A stretch of 64,000 bases of DNA from Streptomyces griseoloalbus (GTDB taxonomy: Bacteria; Actinomycetota; Actinomycetes; Streptomycetales; Streptomycetaceae), in NCBI GenBank assembly GCA_014650015.1, contig BMUD01000004.1, forward strand, positions 336,351-400,350, given 5' to 3'. A program made the translations under genes and the position numbers. Below the pieces are notes generated by a model. It had not been told where the DNA came from. It ran no database searches and saw nothing but the letters and a program-made list of their open reading frames with translations. How positions within the stretch are numbered: the first letter of the stretch is position 1; each line of letters opens with the position of its first letter. Below, one piece after another: positions 42,010 to 51,059 of the stretch.

Positions 42010-42459
42010 ATGGAGCTGCGCACCGTCGAGGAGCTGATGGACCTGCTGTACGCGTGCCGGGGCACGCGGGACGTCACGGGCCATGACCGGGCCCCGGTCG
42101 ACGCCCACGACCACGCCCTGCGGACCGCCGCGTTGCTGCGCCGCGGCCGGCCGGCGGACAAGGAACTCCAGGTGGCGGGCCTGGTCCGGCCCGTCGGCCG
42201 GCTGCTGTGGCCGGGCGAGCCGGCGTCACGGGCCGACCGCGCGGCGGACGCGATACGGGCGCTGCTGGGCGAGCGGGTGGCCGGTCTGGTCCGGCTCCAC
42301 CCCCGGCTCGGCCTTCCGGCCGACGACGACCTCCTCACCCTGCGGGCGGCGGACGAGGAGGCCCGCACCGCCTGCTTCGACGCCGGCGTCCTGGAGGACT
42401 GGCGCACCGTGCTCGAGCTGCTGGCGGCGCGCAACTCCCGCTTCGGCATGGTCGACTGA
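42010..42459 (+). CDS. Degenerate HD-domain-like protein
   Basis: A 149-residue protein. Its helical lay-out and the stretch DAHDHALRTAALLRRG recall small HD-domain proteins of the PhnZ/MIOX-like group, where the next helix normally reads LLHDVGHL. Here that position reads LVRPVGRLL, so the His-Asp metal pair is replaced by Arg-Pro and catalysis by the usual mechanism is not expected. The end, WRTVLELLAARNSRFGMVD, is well preserved in style. ATG 42010 has GGGAGG upstream; an in-frame ATG at 41962 is possible. Function unknown; a binding protein derived from an HD enzyme is one reading. Confidence 0.6.
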   Translation: MELRTVEELMDLLYACRGTRDVTGHDRAPVDAHDHALRTAALLRRGRPADKELQVAGLVRPVGRLLWPGEPASRADRAADAIRALLGERVAGLVRLHPRLGLPADDDLLTLRAADEEARTACFDAGVLEDWRTVLELLAARNSRFGMVD

Positions 42460-42503
42460 CGCGTCCGCCCCGGAGGGGGAGTTGCCCGTCGGGCCGCCGT
42501 ACG

Positions 42504-44042
42504 TCACCACCTGCCGGGCGCGTAGTCCTTCAGGAAGACGCCGTACAGGTCCTCGCCCGCCTCGCCGCGCACGATCGGGTCGTAGACCCGGGCCGCGCCG
42601 TCGACCAGGTCGAGCGGGGCGTGGAAGCCGGCATCGGCGAGGCGCAGCTTGTCGAAGTGGGGACGCTCGTCGGTGATCCAGCCGGTGTCGACCGAGGTCA
42701 TCAGGATGCGGTCGGTCTCGAACATCTCGTGCGCGCTGGTCCGCGTCACCATGTTCATGGCGGCCTTGGCCGCGTTGGTGTTGGGGTGGCCCGCGCCCTT
42801 GTAGCCGCGGGCGAAGACGCCTTCCATCGCGGAGACGTTGACGACGTACGCGCGCCCGGCGGACGCCCGGCGCGCGGCCTCGGCCATCGACGGACGCAGC
42901 TTGCTGATCAGGATGAACGGCGCCGTGTAGTTGCACAGCTGGGTCTCCAGCAGCTCCACCGGGGAGATCTGCTCGATGGTCTGCACCCAGGTGTTGGTGT
43001 CGACGACGTCGGGGACCAGGCCGCCCGCGTCGATGGCGGTGCCGTCACGGTGCCGGACCACGCTGGCGTTGCCCGCGACCAGGGCGAGGTCGGCCACCTT
43101 CTGCGCGTCGAGTCCGCTGACGCCGACGGGCAGCGCGGTCAGTCCGTCGACCGCGCCGGAGTTGAAGGCGCCGATGACGTGGTGGGCGGGCAGTTCACCG
43201 GCCGGCAGGGGGGCGCTCTCGCCCTCGACGAGCGCGGCGTACGCGGACGGCAGACGGCGTACGGTCTGGGTGGCGTTGTTGATCAGGATGTCGAGCGGGC
43301 CCTGCCGCGCGACCTGGTCGGCCAGCGCGACGGCCTGGGCCGGGTCGCGCAGGTCTATGCCGACGACCTCCAGGCGGTGGATCCAGTCCGCGGAGTCGTC
43401 CATGGCCTTGAAGCGGCGGATGGCGTCCTTGGGGAAGCGCGTGGTGATCGTGGTGTGGGCACCGTCGCGCAGCAGCCGCAGCGCGATGTACATGCCGATC
43501 TTGGCGCGTCCGCCGGTGAGCAGCGCCCGCTTGCCGGTGAGGTCGGCGCGGGCGTCGCGCCGGGCCCGGTTCTCGGCGGCGCAGTCCTGGCAGAGCTGGT
43601 GGTAGAAGTAGTCGACCTCGACGTAGCGGGTCTTGCACACGTAACAGGAGCGGGGGCGCTGGAGCACTCCCGCGATCGCGCCGGGCTCGACGCGGGAGGA
43701 CGGCAGGATGCCCTCGGTCTCGTCGTCGATGCGCTCGGCCGAGCCGGTCGCGGTGGCCTCGGTGACCGCCTTGTCGTGGGCGGTCTTGGCGGCCCGGCGT
43801 TCCTGTCGGCGGCGCTGCTTGACCGAGCGGTAGATGTGCGAGGTGGCCCTGCGGACCAGGATCGCGTCGGGGTGGTCCACGTCGATCTTGTCGAGTTCCT
43901 CGAGCACGCCGAGGCACACGGCGAGCCGCTCCGGGTCGATGCCGGGCCCGTGTGCCACCGCGTCCGTGGCCTGGGGGCCGTCCTCTGTCACCGTCATCGC
44001 CGCTGCCGTTTCCCGCTCTGCCTCGCGGCGCTCCGTTCGCAT
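42504..44042 (-). CDS. Zinc-finger SDR-like protein with altered active site
   Basis: A 512-residue protein. Residues about 30-130 are helical and charged, followed by a CYVCKTRY...CQDC four-cysteine knuckle near residues 132-155. The C-terminal 340 residues form an SDR fold: KRALLTGGRAKIGMYIALRL (a variant cofactor loop), LDILINNATQTVRRLPSAYA, YVVNVSAMEG with the Ser. The usual YxxxK is replaced, since the aligned stretch reads GHPNTNAAKAA with Thr at the Tyr position. It may therefore bind a nucleotide without normal reduction chemistry. ATG 44042 is listed; ATG 43997 (MTVTEDGPQ) is an equally plausible start. Substrate unknown. Confidence 0.78.
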   Translation of the reverse strand: MRTERREAERETAAAMTVTEDGPQATDAVAHGPGIDPERLAVCLGVLEELDKIDVDHPDAILVRRATSHIYRSVKQRRRQERRAAKTAHDKAVTEATATGSAERIDDETEGILPSSRVEPGAIAGVLQRPRSCYVCKTRYVEVDYFYHQLCQDCAAENRARRDARADLTGKRALLTGGRAKIGMYIALRLLRDGAHTTITTRFPKDAIRRFKAMDDSADWIHRLEVVGIDLRDPAQAVALADQVARQGPLDILINNATQTVRRLPSAYAALVEGESAPLPAGELPAHHVIGAFNSGAVDGLTALPVGVSGLDAQKVADLALVAGNASVVRHRDGTAIDAGGLVPDVVDTNTWVQTIEQISPVELLETQLCNYTAPFILISKLRPSMAEAARRASAGRAYVVNVSAMEGVFARGYKGAGHPNTNAAKAAMNMVTRTSAHEMFETDRILMTSVDTGWITDERPHFDKLRLADAGFHAPLDLVDGAARVYDPIVRGEAGEDLYGVFLKDYAPGRW

Positions 44043-44097
44043 CCGCTGTCGAACGGGGGATTTTACGGAGCGCCGGGCCGCAGTACCAAACCCGCGT

Positions 44098-45528
44098 CTA
44101 CCGGTGATCGCAGGCGGTGATCAGCGTGCTCACCTCCCCGGTCACCGCGCGGGCCAGGCGGTCGAGGTCCGGGACGGCCGCGCCGTCGGCGACCAGCCCG
44201 TAGTGGACGTGTCCTCGGTAGGTGGAGACCGCGACCGCGAGGGAGTGTCCGGGGGCCAGCGGGGCGAGCGGGAAGACGGCCCCGAGCGGGTCGCCGCCGA
44301 GTTTCAGCCCGAAGCCCGGCAGCGGCACGCTGGTGACCAGGACGTCGAACCAGATGCGGGCCGCCTGGCCGAGCAGCGGCCCGCCGAGCCGGTGGCCGAG
44401 CGGCGGCACGTGGTCGGCGAGCAGGGCGACGGCGCCCGCGCCCCGGTGCGGACCGGCGTCCTTGTTGCGGTCCATGGCCGTACGCACCTGCGTGAGGCGG
44501 GCGAGCGGGTCCCGCTCGCCGACGGGGAGCCGCATCAGGTACCCGGAGAGCCGGTTGCCCTGTGGGTGGGCGGTGCGCGGCCGGCGCCGGGAGACGGGGA
44601 CGAGGGCGCGGGGCGCGACCCCCTCGCTGCCGTCGCCGCGCTCGTCGAGCCAGCGGCGCAGCGCGCCGGCGACGACCGCGATCAGGACGTCGTTGACGGT
44701 GCCGCCGGCGCTCTTGCGGATCCGGTGCACGTCGTCCAGGTCGACCACCACTCCGGCGGTACGGCGGGTGCCGCTGGGCGCGCAGGTCAGCGCGGGCGAG
44801 GAGCGCACGTCGAGGGTGGCCCGGGCGACGGCGGCCCCGATGTCCAGGGCCCGGCCCGCGTCCGACAGGGCGCCGCGCACCAGGCCGGGCACCTCCCGCA
44901 CGTCCGGGAGCAGCCCGCGTGCCGGCTCGGTGGGGCGGGGCCGGGGCGTGGGCAGGTCCGTGGGGTCCATCAGCGCGGCGGCGAGGGTGAGTGCGCGCAG
45001 CCCGTCGGCGAGGGCGTGGTGGAACTTGAACAGCACGGCGAAGGAGGCGCCGTCCTCACCCGGCAGCACATGCGCCTCCCAGGGCGGCCGGGTCCGTTCC
45101 AGCGGGCGTCCCATGAGCCGCCCGGCCGCGGTGTGGAAGCAGGCGGCCGGAGGGTGCAGCCGGACGTGGTCGAGGGGGTCGAAGGCGGGGTCGGGCTCCC
45201 GGGTGGCGCCGCCGAAGGCGAGCGACCGGCGCAGGGCGGCGGCGAGCGGCTGCCGCAGGGCGGCGGCGAGGGGCTCGCCGGGGGCCGGCCACGGACGGCG
45301 GAGCGCCGACAGGGACTCCCGCAGCCCGAGCGGCTGCCAGGTGTCCCGGATGCGCATCCGCAGTCCGGGCACGGCGGCGGCCCGGGCGGCCAGCAGGTCC
45401 ACCGCGTGGGCCGCAGCGGAGGGCGAGCGGGCCGAGAAGACGCCGAGCGCCGCGAGGTGCATCGGGTGACCGGCGGACTCGATGTTCCAGAAGGCGAGGT
45501 CGAGGGGAGCGAGCGGGTCTGCGGTCAT
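44098..45528 (-). CDS. WS/DGAT acyltransferase
   Basis: A 476-residue bifunctional wax-ester synthase/diacylglycerol acyltransferase-like enzyme. The condensing motif is HHALADG near residue 165. Other marks are PLAPLDLAFWNIESAGHPMH at the N-terminus, PPWEAHVL, GGTVNDVLIAVVAGALRRWL and, late, the VTSVPLPGF/ PLAPLAPGHSLAVAVSTYRG pattern. It would make triacylglycerol storage lipid from diacylglycerol and acyl-CoA at the membrane face. The ATG at 45526-45528 (MTADPLAPLD) gives the family start; a GTG or ATG further up adds unrelated residues. No other lipid-storage gene is adjacent. Confidence 0.9.
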   Translation of the reverse strand: MTADPLAPLDLAFWNIESAGHPMHLAALGVFSARSPSAAAHAVDLLAARAAAVPGLRMRIRDTWQPLGLRESLSALRRPWPAPGEPLAAALRQPLAAALRRSLAFGGATREPDPAFDPLDHVRLHPPAACFHTAAGRLMGRPLERTRPPWEAHVLPGEDGASFAVLFKFHHALADGLRALTLAAALMDPTDLPTPRPRPTEPARGLLPDVREVPGLVRGALSDAGRALDIGAAVARATLDVRSSPALTCAPSGTRRTAGVVVDLDDVHRIRKSAGGTVNDVLIAVVAGALRRWLDERGDGSEGVAPRALVPVSRRRPRTAHPQGNRLSGYLMRLPVGERDPLARLTQVRTAMDRNKDAGPHRGAGAVALLADHVPPLGHRLGGPLLGQAARIWFDVLVTSVPLPGFGLKLGGDPLGAVFPLAPLAPGHSLAVAVSTYRGHVHYGLVADGAAVPDLDRLARAVTGEVSTLITACDHR

Positions 45529-45634
45529 GGGCGGTGCCTCGCGTCGACGACGGGACGGATCAGCAGTCAATCGCTCCCGGCCGATTACGGTCAAGTACGA
45601 TCTGGCTACACATAGTTAACATCAGATGACGCGT

Positions 45635-45667
45635 CCGCCCCTCCCACCGGTGCGGCGGGAGGGGCGG
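45635..45667 (-). terminator. Hairpin downstream of the GH2 gene
   Basis: CCGCCCCTCCC (45635-45645) pairs perfectly with GGGAGGGGCGG (45657-45667) across an 11-base loop. It follows the short frame after the GH2 gene on the minus strand. Confidence 0.7.
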
Positions 45668-45687
45668 GACTCGGTCGAAGGGCGGGG

Positions 45688-45765
45688 CTACAGCGGCACG
45701 GTCACCGCGTCACCGGGTGACAGACGCCACCCGTACGGGCGCCACCCGTCGGAGGAACCGCTCAT
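45688..45765 (-). CDS. 25-residue frame overlapping the GH2 stop
   Basis: The ATG overlaps the GH2 stop as ATGA and the frame encodes MSGSSDGWRPYGWRLSPGD followed by AVTVPL, then stops 20 bases before the terminator. It may be a translationally coupled small peptide, the displaced C-terminal end of the glycosidase or of a lost neighbour after a frameshift, or chance. The codon pattern is Streptomyces-like and the sequence is rich in Trp, Pro and Gly, like the end of a beta domain. Confidence 0.35.
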   Translation of the reverse strand: MSGSSDGWRPYGWRLSPGDAVTVPL

Positions 45766-48392
45766 CGCGCGGCACCCTCGGCGGCGGCGCAGCCCGCGGG
45801 CTGCGCTCGGGAGGCGTCCCGGATCAGCGCCTCGTGCGCGGCCTTCACGCGAGCCACGTCCGGCTTCGTGACGCGCCGGTCGTAGGTGAGCAGACCGTTG
45901 AGTTCGCCCTCCACATCCGTGATCTGGGTGTACACGGCGCCGTTGCTGCCCCGGCACACCAGCGCGCGCACCTCGTCGAGCTTGGTGAGGTAGTCGTCGG
46001 TGTAGGTCGCCGGGTCGACGTCGACGTACGACTGCTGCACCGGCCAGGCGTGTCCGGGCACGGCGAGGCCGAGACCGCCGTACTCGCCGCTGACCAGGGC
46101 ACGTCTGCCGTCCGGGCGGGGTGGGAGCGCCGGGCTGGGATAGCCGTGCTCGTCCATGATGTCGCCGGCGTTCCCGTCCGCGCCGAGGTTGAGCCCGGAC
46201 TGGTTGTTGACCAGCCGGCTCGGGTCCCAGGCCTTGGCCTGTTCGGCGATCCGGCCGATGTCGTACTGGCCCCAGCCCTCGTTGAAGGTGACCCACATGA
46301 CGATCGACGGGCTGCTGATGTGCTCGTCGATCATCTGTTTCATCTCGCGCTCGTAGCGCTCGCGGGACTCGGGGCCGGGGTTCACGCCGGCCGTCATGGC
46401 GGGCATGTCCTGCCACACCAGGAGCCCGAGCCGGTCGGCCCAGTAGAACCAGCGGTCCGGTTCGACCTTGATGTGCTTGCGCACGGAGTTGAAGCCGAGC
46501 TCCTTGTGCGCCCGCAGGTCGTACGCGAGGGCCTCGTCGGTGGGCGCGGTGTGCAGGCCGTCGGGCCAGAAGCCCTGGTCGAGGGTGGCCATCAGGAAGA
46601 CGGGTTCGCCGTTGAGGACCGTGCGCGGCACCCCGTCGATCTGCTCGACGGCGATGGAGCGCATCCCGAAGTAGCTGCCGACGCGGTCGGCGCCGACGGT
46701 CACCTTCAGCCGGTACAGGAACGGGTCGTCGGGCGACCACAGACGCGGGTTGTCGATCCTCAGGGTCAGCGGTTCCCCGGTACGGCCGGTCGCCGTGGCG
46801 ACCTTGCGCCGTCCGTCGTACGCGGTGGCCCTGACCGGTACGCCGTCCCGGACGCCCTTCGCCTCCACGGTGAGCCGCTCGCCCGGCACGTCCGGGACGA
46901 GCTCGAGGGAGTCGACGTGGTCGCGGGCGACCGGTTCCATCCAGACGGTCTGCCAGATGCCCGAGCTGGGCGTGTACCAGATGCCGCTGGGGTCCAGGCG
47001 CTGCTTGCCGAGCGGCGGGTTCTCACCGTCGGCCGCGTCGGTCGGGTCGTACACGCCGACGATGAGCTCCTGGGAGCGGCCCGGCTTCAGCGCGTCGGTG
47101 ATGTCGGCGCCGAACTTGTCGTAGCCGCCCTCGTGCGCGGCGACCTTCGTGCCGTTGACGTACACCTCGGACCGCCAGTCGACCGCGCCGAAGTTCAGCC
47201 GCAGCCGCTGGCCGGAGCCGATCTCCCAGTCGCGGGGCACGGTGAAGGTGCGGCGGTACCACATGCGGTCCTCGTGCCGCTGGATCCCGGAGAGCTGGGA
47301 CTCCACCGGGTACGGGACGAGGATGCGCTCCTTCAGGGTCTTGCCGACGGGCGGCTGCTCGCCCTCCTCGGCGGCGGCGAACTGCCAGCGGCCGTTGAGG
47401 TTCCGCCACGCGTCGCGGGTGAGCTGCGGGCGCGGGTACTCGGGCAGGGCGTTGTCCGGGCCCACCTCGTCGGCCCACTTCGTGCGCAGTTCGTGGGTGG
47501 AGCGGTTGGGGCCGCTGCTCAGGAACGCGTCCACGGGGTCACCGTCTGCGGCGGTCAGGCCGCCCCGGCCGTCGTAGCGGATGTCGGCGCTGCCGCGGGC
47601 CGTGCCGGTCCTGTTGCCGACGACGGGCTCGGCGAGGGTGACGAGGAGCGCCCTGGGGTCGGCCGGGTCGGGTTCCGCCGACTCCAGGGGCCAGTCGGCG
47701 CCGCCGATGACGGCGTCGATGTGGTCGGTGAAACCGGCCGGAGGTGTGGCCAGCGGCTGCGGGAAGTCGAGCTTCAGGGTGCGGCCTGAGGCGAGGACGG
47801 TGGCGGAGAGGGCACCGTCGTAGTCGAAGCCCTCGGGGAGGCGGAACGCCGACTGCGGGACGGGTTCCTTGGTGCCGCCGGGCTCGGTCCAGCGCAGGTG
47901 GAGGTTGGAGCCGCCGTAGTGCTCGAAGTACTCGACCTTGATGTCGTAGGCCCGGCCGGCGGTCAGTTCGACCGGCTCGGCGGTCTGTTCGCGGTCCCAG
48001 TCGTCGACCCAGTGGTCGATGGCGAGCCGGCCGTCGATCCACAGCCGGAAGCCGTTGTCGGCGGTGACCGAGAAGGTGTGGGCGCCGGTCGTCTCCGGCA
48101 CGATCCTGCCGGTCCAGCGGACGCTGACGTCGTCCGACCGGCCGGTGGTGAAGTTCAGTCGCGGCTCCAGGTTGTCGAAGTCCAGGGCGGAGTCGAAGGC
48201 GGTGGCCTTGAGCTCGTGGAAGTCGAAGGCGCCGGGGGCGGACTGGGTGTAGTACTCACCCTTCAGTCCGTGGATCTCCACCGGGTCGTCCTCCGCGGCG
48301 GTCGCGGCCGGGCCGGCCGCGGTGAGTCCTGCGACTCCCAGTGCGGCGGCCAGGAGTAGTGCGAAACGGTTCCTGAGTCGTCTGATGCGCAC
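45762..48392 (-). CDS. Secreted GH2 glycoside hydrolase with PA14 domain
   Basis: An 876-residue exported enzyme. The signal peptide (RFALLLAAALGVAGLTAAGP) is followed by a PA14 domain (about 40-195; GLKGEYYTQSAPGAFDFHEL, WTEPGG) and then the GH2 jelly roll, Ig-like and barrel domains. The acid/base Glu lies in VTFNEGWGQ and the nucleophile Glu in ALVSGEYGGLG. GH2 includes beta-galactosidases, beta-glucuronidases and beta-mannosidases; the substrate is not readable here. PA14 usually binds carbohydrate. Upstream there is a LacI-type palindrome, which would make it sugar-inducible. A 25-residue frame overlaps its stop. Confidence 0.92.
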   Translation of the reverse strand: MRIRRLRNRFALLLAAALGVAGLTAAGPAATAAEDDPVEIHGLKGEYYTQSAPGAFDFHELKATAFDSALDFDNLEPRLNFTTGRSDDVSVRWTGRIVPETTGAHTFSVTADNGFRLWIDGRLAIDHWVDDWDREQTAEPVELTAGRAYDIKVEYFEHYGGSNLHLRWTEPGGTKEPVPQSAFRLPEGFDYDGALSATVLASGRTLKLDFPQPLATPPAGFTDHIDAVIGGADWPLESAEPDPADPRALLVTLAEPVVGNRTGTARGSADIRYDGRGGLTAADGDPVDAFLSSGPNRSTHELRTKWADEVGPDNALPEYPRPQLTRDAWRNLNGRWQFAAAEEGEQPPVGKTLKERILVPYPVESQLSGIQRHEDRMWYRRTFTVPRDWEIGSGQRLRLNFGAVDWRSEVYVNGTKVAAHEGGYDKFGADITDALKPGRSQELIVGVYDPTDAADGENPPLGKQRLDPSGIWYTPSSGIWQTVWMEPVARDHVDSLELVPDVPGERLTVEAKGVRDGVPVRATAYDGRRKVATATGRTGEPLTLRIDNPRLWSPDDPFLYRLKVTVGADRVGSYFGMRSIAVEQIDGVPRTVLNGEPVFLMATLDQGFWPDGLHTAPTDEALAYDLRAHKELGFNSVRKHIKVEPDRWFYWADRLGLLVWQDMPAMTAGVNPGPESRERYEREMKQMIDEHISSPSIVMWVTFNEGWGQYDIGRIAEQAKAWDPSRLVNNQSGLNLGADGNAGDIMDEHGYPSPALPPRPDGRRALVSGEYGGLGLAVPGHAWPVQQSYVDVDPATYTDDYLTKLDEVRALVCRGSNGAVYTQITDVEGELNGLLTYDRRVTKPDVARVKAAHEALIRDASRAQPAGCAAAEGAAR

Positions 48393-48482
48393 GGATCCTC
48401 CGTCGGTGAGGAAGGTGACGGCTCGCTGCTCAGTACATGTACCTGTTCTGCGTGTTCTGTTCTGTGCGTTGCACGGGCCCGT

Positions 48483-48492
48483 ACAACGTTGT
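48483..48492. promoter_or_regulatory. LacI-type operator upstream of GH2
   Basis: ACAACGTTGT is a perfect palindrome with the central CG step typical of LacI-family sites (core GTACAACGTTGTCAC). It lies about 90 bases upstream of the GH2 start. Repeats of the kind TGTTCTG (48443-48465) lie between it and the gene. No LacI regulator is encoded in the window. Confidence 0.5.
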
Positions 48493-48551
48493 CACGAACA
48501 GTAGTTGGCATAACAGCACGGATTCCGTCACACGTCCAGGGACATGACAAA

Positions 48552-48580
48552 GGCCCCGGTGGCCACAGCCGACCGGGGCC
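48552..48580 (-). terminator. Terminator after glgC
   Basis: GGCCCCGGT (48552-48560) pairs with ACCGGGGCC (48572-48580); on the minus strand the stem is followed by TTT. It lies 13 bases past the glgC stop. Confidence 0.75.
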
Positions 48581-48593
48581 CGCGCACCCGCAC

Positions 48594-49814
48594 CTACGGC
48601 ACGCGCTGTCCCTTCCCGAGCGCGATCACCCCGCCCTTGGACACCGTGTACAGCTCCGCGTCCCGCTCCGGGTTGACGCCGATCGTCGCGCCCGGCGGCA
48701 CCTCGACGTTCTTGTCGAGCACCGCGCCGCGCACCACCGCGCCCCGCCCTACATGGACGTTGTCGTGCAGCACCGAGCCCTGCACCACGGCCCCCGGGTC
48801 GACCACCACGCCCGGCGACAGCACCGACCGCGTGACCTGGCCCCGGATCAGACACCCGGCACTGATGATCGACTCGCTCGCCATGCCGCCCGCGTTGAAC
48901 CGGGCCGGCGAGAGCTGGCCGGAGTGCGTGTAGATGGGCCACTGCCGGTTGTACAGATTGAACGCGGGGCGCTCGGCGATCAGGTCCATGTGCGCCTCGT
49001 AGTACGCGTCCAGCGTGCCGACGTCGCGCCAGTAGCCCTGGTCCCGGGTGGTCTCGCCGGGCACGTGGTTGGAGCTGAAGTCGTACAGATGGGCCTCACC
49101 CCGGTCGGTGAGCTGGGGCAGGATCGAGCCGCCCATGTCGTGCACCGAGTCCTCGTCCTCGGCGTCCCGCTGGAGCGCCTCGATCAGGGCCTTGGTGGTG
49201 AAGAGGTAGTTGCCCATGGAGGCGAACACGCACTCGGGGTCGTCGGCGAGGCCGGGCGGGTCGCTGGGCTTCTCCAGGAAGCGCTCGACGGTCCGGCCGT
49301 CCGAGCCCGGCGTGATCACGCCGAAGGAGGAGGACTCCGAGCGCGGCACCCGGATCCCGGCCACCGTGACGCCGGCGCCGCTCTCGATGTGCTGGGCGAG
49401 CATCTGGCTCGGGTCCATGCGGTAGACGTGGTCGGCGCCGAACACCGCCACGTACTCGGGCCGTTCGTCGTAGATCAGGTTCAGCGACTGCAGGATGGCG
49501 TCGGCGCTGCCCAGGTACCAGCGCGGGCCCAGGCGCTGCTGGGCGGGGACCGGGGTGACGTAGTTGCCGAGCAGGCTGGACATCCGCCAGGTGGTGGTGA
49601 TGTGCCGGTCCAGCGAGTGCGACTTGTACTGGGTGAGCACGCAGATGCGCAGGATGTCACCGTTGACCAGGTTGGACAGGACGAAGTCGACCAGGCGGTA
49701 CGTCCCGCCGAAGGTGACCGCCGGTTTGGCGCGGTCCGCCGTGAGGGGCATCAGACGCTTGCCCTCGCCGCCCGCCAGCACGATTCCCAGGACCGAAGGA
49801 CCACCACGACGCAT
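48594..49814 (-). CDS. glgC: Glucose-1-phosphate adenylyltransferase
   Basis: A 406-residue nucleotidyltransferase that makes ADP-glucose from ATP and glucose-1-phosphate for glycogen or other alpha-glucans. The N-terminal domain starts with [20 protein letters not shown], then [20 protein letters not shown], and [15 protein letters not shown]. The C-terminal part is a left-handed beta helix ([39 protein letters not shown]). Length is normal. ATG 49812-49814 ([10 protein letters not shown]) is the family start. The upstream gene on the same strand encodes the ADP-glucose-using transferase, 51 bases away, so the two probably form one unit. Confidence 0.95.
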   Translation of the reverse strand: MRRGGPSVLGIVLAGGEGKRLMPLTADRAKPAVTFGGTYRLVDFVLSNLVNGDILRICVLTQYKSHSLDRHITTTWRMSSLLGNYVTPVPAQQRLGPRWYLGSADAILQSLNLIYDERPEYVAVFGADHVYRMDPSQMLAQHIESGAGVTVAGIRVPRSESSSFGVITPGSDGRTVERFLEKPSDPPGLADDPECVFASMGNYLFTTKALIEALQRDAEDEDSVHDMGGSILPQLTDRGEAHLYDFSSNHVPGETTRDQGYWRDVGTLDAYYEAHMDLIAERPAFNLYNRQWPIYTHSGQLSPARFNAGGMASESIISAGCLIRGQVTRSVLSPGVVVDPGAVVQGSVLHDNVHVGRGAVVRGAVLDKNVEVPPGATIGVNPERDAELYTVSKGGVIALGKGQRVP

Positions 49815-49865
49815 GGCCGCTCCCCTCACGCCGAATTTCCCCAAGACTGCCCCGGACGGGCCGGA

Positions 49866-51059
49866 CTAAGCCTGTTCGAGGATCTCCTCGTACAGCCCGA
49901 CCGTCCGGCGGGCCACCGCGTCCCAGCCGAACTCCGAGACCGCCCGCTCCCGTCCCGCCTCGCCCATCCGCCGTGCCGTCGCCGGGTCGCCGAGGACCGA
50001 GTCGAGAGCCCGCGCGAGACCCGCCTCGAAGTCGTCGTCCGGCTCCACGAGTACCCCCGTCGAGCCGTCCGCCACGACCTCCGGGATGCCGCCGACGCGG
50101 GACGCGACCACCGCGGTGCCGCACGCCATGGCCTCCAGGTTGACGATCCCGAGCGGCTCGTACACCGAGGGGCAGACGAACACGGCGGCATGCGTGAGCA
50201 GCTGGATCACCTCCGGGCGCGGCAGCATCTGCGGGATCCAGTGCACGCCCTCGCGGGCCCGGCTCAGCTCCTGGTACTGCTCGCGGAACTCCCGGTCGAT
50301 CTCGGGTGTGTCCGGGGCTCCCGCGCACAGGACGACCTGCGCGGCCGGGTCGATGCCGCGCACCGCCCGCAGCAGCTGGGGCACGCCCTTCTGCCGGGTG
50401 ATCCGTCCGACGAACAGCACGTACGGGCGGGAGCGGTCGAGGCCGATCCGGTCCAGGGCGTCGGTGCCGGGGTCGGGACGGTACAGGTCGGTGTCGATGC
50501 CGTTGTGGACGACACGCACCCGGCCGGGGTCAAGGGCCGGGTAGCAGGCCAGGATGTCCTCGCGCATGGCACCGGAGACGGCGATCACCGCGTCGGCGGC
50601 CTCGACGGCGGTGCGCTCGGCCCAGCCGGACAGGGCATAGCCGCCGCCCAGCTGCTCGGCCTTCCAGGGGCGCAGCGGCTCCAGGGAGTGGGCGGTCAGC
50701 ACGTGCGGGATGCCGTACAGCAGCTTCGCGAGGTGGCCGCCGAGGTTGGCGTACCAGGTGTGGGAGTGGACGAGTTCGCGGCCCTGCAGGGCGGCGGCCA
50801 TGGCGAGGTCCACGGAGAAGGTGCGCAGCGCGTCGTTGGCGCCGTCGAGCGCGGACCAGGGCCGGTGACGCAGCACGCCGTCGGTGCGGCCCTCGCCCCA
50901 GCAGTGCACCTCCAGGTCCACCAGCGGCCGCAGTTCCCGGGCGAGGAACTCCACATGGACCCCCGCGCCGCCGTACACGTCCGGGGGGTACTCCCGGGTC
51001 AGCAGTCCGACTCGCACCCGTGAACTCCCTGTCTCGGCGGACGTTCCCTTCATGGTCAC
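49866..51059 (-). CDS. GT4 glycosyltransferase, GlgA/GlgM-type alpha-glucan synthase
   Basis: A 397-residue GT-B glycosyltransferase. VGLLTREYPPDVYGGAGVHV is the acceptor-site start typical of the actinobacterial glycogen synthase group; VLFVGRITRQKGVPQLLRAV and VCPSVYEPLGIVNLEAMACG (the E-x7-E motif) form the donor site. This group includes GlgM, which makes maltose-1-phosphate from ADP-glucose and glucose-1-phosphate. It is encoded beside glgC, its ADP-glucose supplier. GTG 51059 overlaps the upstream stop (GTGA); ATG 51053 is two codons in and equally possible. Confidence 0.88.
   Translation of the reverse strand: MTMKGTSAETGSSRVRVGLLTREYPPDVYGGAGVHVEFLARELRPLVDLEVHCWGEGRTDGVLRHRPWSALDGANDALRTFSVDLAMAAALQGRELVHSHTWYANLGGHLAKLLYGIPHVLTAHSLEPLRPWKAEQLGGGYALSGWAERTAVEAADAVIAVSGAMREDILACYPALDPGRVRVVHNGIDTDLYRPDPGTDALDRIGLDRSRPYVLFVGRITRQKGVPQLLRAVRGIDPAAQVVLCAGAPDTPEIDREFREQYQELSRAREGVHWIPQMLPRPEVIQLLTHAAVFVCPSVYEPLGIVNLEAMACGTAVVASRVGGIPEVVADGSTGVLVEPDDDFEAGLARALDSVLGDPATARRMGEAGRERAVSEFGWDAVARRTVGLYEEILEQA

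Noticed and set aside
41367-42459. RiPP biosynthetic cluster around the 57-residue peptide
   Set aside because: No radical-SAM, ATP-grasp, YcaO, lanthionine synthetase or peptidase gene lies nearby; the neighbours are a GNAT and a degenerate HD protein.
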